From CAZXVW01 sp964644025 (GTDB taxonomy: Bacteria; Acidobacteriota; Terriglobia; Bryobacterales; Bryobacteraceae), in contig CAZXVW010000207.1 of the NCBI GenBank assembly GCA_964644025.1, positions 1 to 6,861 of the forward strand: 6,861 nucleotides of DNA, read 5' to 3'. Under the pieces are notes generated by a model. That model was not told the origin of the DNA, ran no database searches, and worked only from the letters and a program-made list of their open reading frames with translations. The position numbers and the translations under genes are program-made. Positions 5,978-6,861 of this stretch are shown one piece after another (the stretch's first letter is position 1; the number at the start of each line of letters is the position of its first letter).

Positions 5978-6861
5978 ATGCACCGCTTGCTGACATGCCT
6001 GATTCTCGTGGCCGGGATGACCCAGGCGGGGATTGTCCGGGACGTCCGGGCAGCCATCGCCCGAAACGGCCTTGCCGAGGGCGAGCACCTGGTAACCGAA
6101 TATCAGCGGCTCAATGGGCTTACCCCCGAGATGCTGGAGGCGCTTTCCTGGCTGGGGCGGGCAGCGCTTGCTGCCAGGGACTTCACCCGGGCTGAAGAGT
6201 ACGCCGCCCGGACCCATGAACTGACCTTGAAGCTCCTCGACGGGCGCAAGCTCGACGAAGACGGGCACCTGCCCATCGCGCTCGGCGCCGCAATGGAAGT
6301 CCAGGCCCAGGTGATGGCTGCGCGGCGTGCGCGGTCGGAGGCCATCGCATTCTTGAACGAGGAACTCGAGCGCTGGCGGGCGACGTCAATCCGCACCCGC
6401 ATTCAGAAGAACATCAATTTGTTGAGCCTGGAGGGGAAGGCGGCGCCACGGCTCGACACCTCCGAGTGCCTCGGGGAGAAAGCGGAGGGACTTGAAGACC
6501 TGAAGGGAAAGGTGGTCCTCATGTTCTTTTGGGCGCACTGGTGCCCTGATTGCAAACAGCACGCGCCGGTTCTGGCCCGGCTACAGCAGGAATATGGAAA
6601 CAGAGTGCTGATGATCATCGGCCCTACAAGGCGGTACGGGTTCGCGCGCCGGGCAGAAGAGGTTACCCCGGAAGAGGAGTTGCAATACATCGACCAAGTC
6701 CGCCGGGAGCATTATGGCTCCGTGGCGGGGATGGCAGTCCCCCTCAGCAAGGAAAACTTCGCCAATTACGGTTCCTCGACGACGCCGACCTTGGTGCTTG
6801 TGGATCGTGCCGGTATCGTCCGTCTTTACCATCCGGGCCAGATGTTTTACGAAGAACTGGC
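5978..6861 (+). CDS. Exported TlpA/thioredoxin-like protein with helical N-terminal region (3' partial)
   Basis: The frame is open from the ATG at 5978 to the window end, giving 294 complete codons with the C-terminus missing. Residues 1-18 look like a Sec signal peptide (His-Arg, hydrophobic core, TQA cleavage site). Residues about 20-140 are rich in charged amphipathic helices; one stretch, from LEALSWLGRAAL to the following FTRAEEYA, resembles a TPR unit. From about 150 a thioredoxin fold follows: a hydrophobic strand, then FFWAHWCPDCK with Cys189 and Cys192, and the expected cis-Pro (Pro270) in TTPTLVLVD. CPDC differs from the CGPC of thioredoxin. The protein probably reduces or exchanges disulfides outside the cytoplasm, as TlpA/ResA proteins do; the partner is unknown. 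GGAG ends ten bases before the ATG and lies within the end of the preceding gene, five bases of spacing separate the genes, and co-transcription with galU and the TIM-barrel gene is likely. Judged by the fold, only a short tail is missing. Confidence 0.88.
   Translation, partial: MHRLLTCLILVAGMTQAGIVRDVRAAIARNGLAEGEHLVTEYQRLNGLTPEMLEALSWLGRAALAARDFTRAEEYAARTHELTLKLLDGRKLDEDGHLPIALGAAMEVQAQVMAARRARSEAIAFLNEELERWRATSIRTRIQKNINLLSLEGKAAPRLDTSECLGEKAEGLEDLKGKVVLMFFWAHWCPDCKQHAPVLARLQQEYGNRVLMIIGPTRRYGFARRAEEVTPEEELQYIDQVRREHYGSVAGMAVPLSKENFANYGSSTTPTLVLVDRAGIVRLYHPGQMFYEEL

Overview
The window is a GC-rich bacterial chromosome segment with six protein-coding genes. Five are complete and one runs off the right edge. 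I see no RNA gene, CRISPR array, insertion sequence or phage signature. Overall look and family flavour suggest an Acidobacteriota-like soil or sediment bacterium, possibly near the Solibacter/Bryobacter group: a Tat-exported sugar-isomerase-like TIM barrel, a TlpA-like redoxin with a helical N-terminal half, a lipoprotein cyclophilin, and the DUF3417-type glucan phosphorylase. That placement is an impression from protein style, not a database result.

Layout. Bases 51-374 (minus) encode a small single-domain cupin. It diverges from a large plus-strand alpha-glucan phosphorylase gene (glgP, 532-3117). The 157-base gap between them holds a good sigma70-like promoter for the cupin and a pair of GGGCCC palindromes. 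glgP converges on a minus-strand peptidyl-prolyl isomerase lipoprotein gene (3130-3900), with only 12 bases between the stop codons. That gene diverges from galU (4026-4910, plus), which begins a tight same-strand cluster: galU, 24 bases, a Tat-exported xylose-isomerase-like TIM-barrel protein (4935-5972), 5 bases, then an exported thioredoxin-fold protein (5978 to beyond 6861).

Function. GlgP would release glucose-1-phosphate from storage glucan, and GalU would convert glucose-1-phosphate plus UTP to UDP-glucose. The two genes therefore sit on the same metabolite although they are not one operon. The cyclophilin lipoprotein, the TIM-barrel protein and the redoxin are all predicted to act outside the cytoplasm. 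The first and third fit extracytoplasmic protein folding or thiol redox, and the second an unidentified sugar-like substrate.

The most notable points are a possible leaderless start for galU, where a TACAAT -10-like box lies seven bases before an ATG; a near-leaderless cupin transcript; the cupin's incomplete metal-ligand set; and the galU/TIM-barrel/redoxin cluster. I found no clearly new biological system here; the window looks largely like ordinary chromosomal housekeeping and accessory metabolism.
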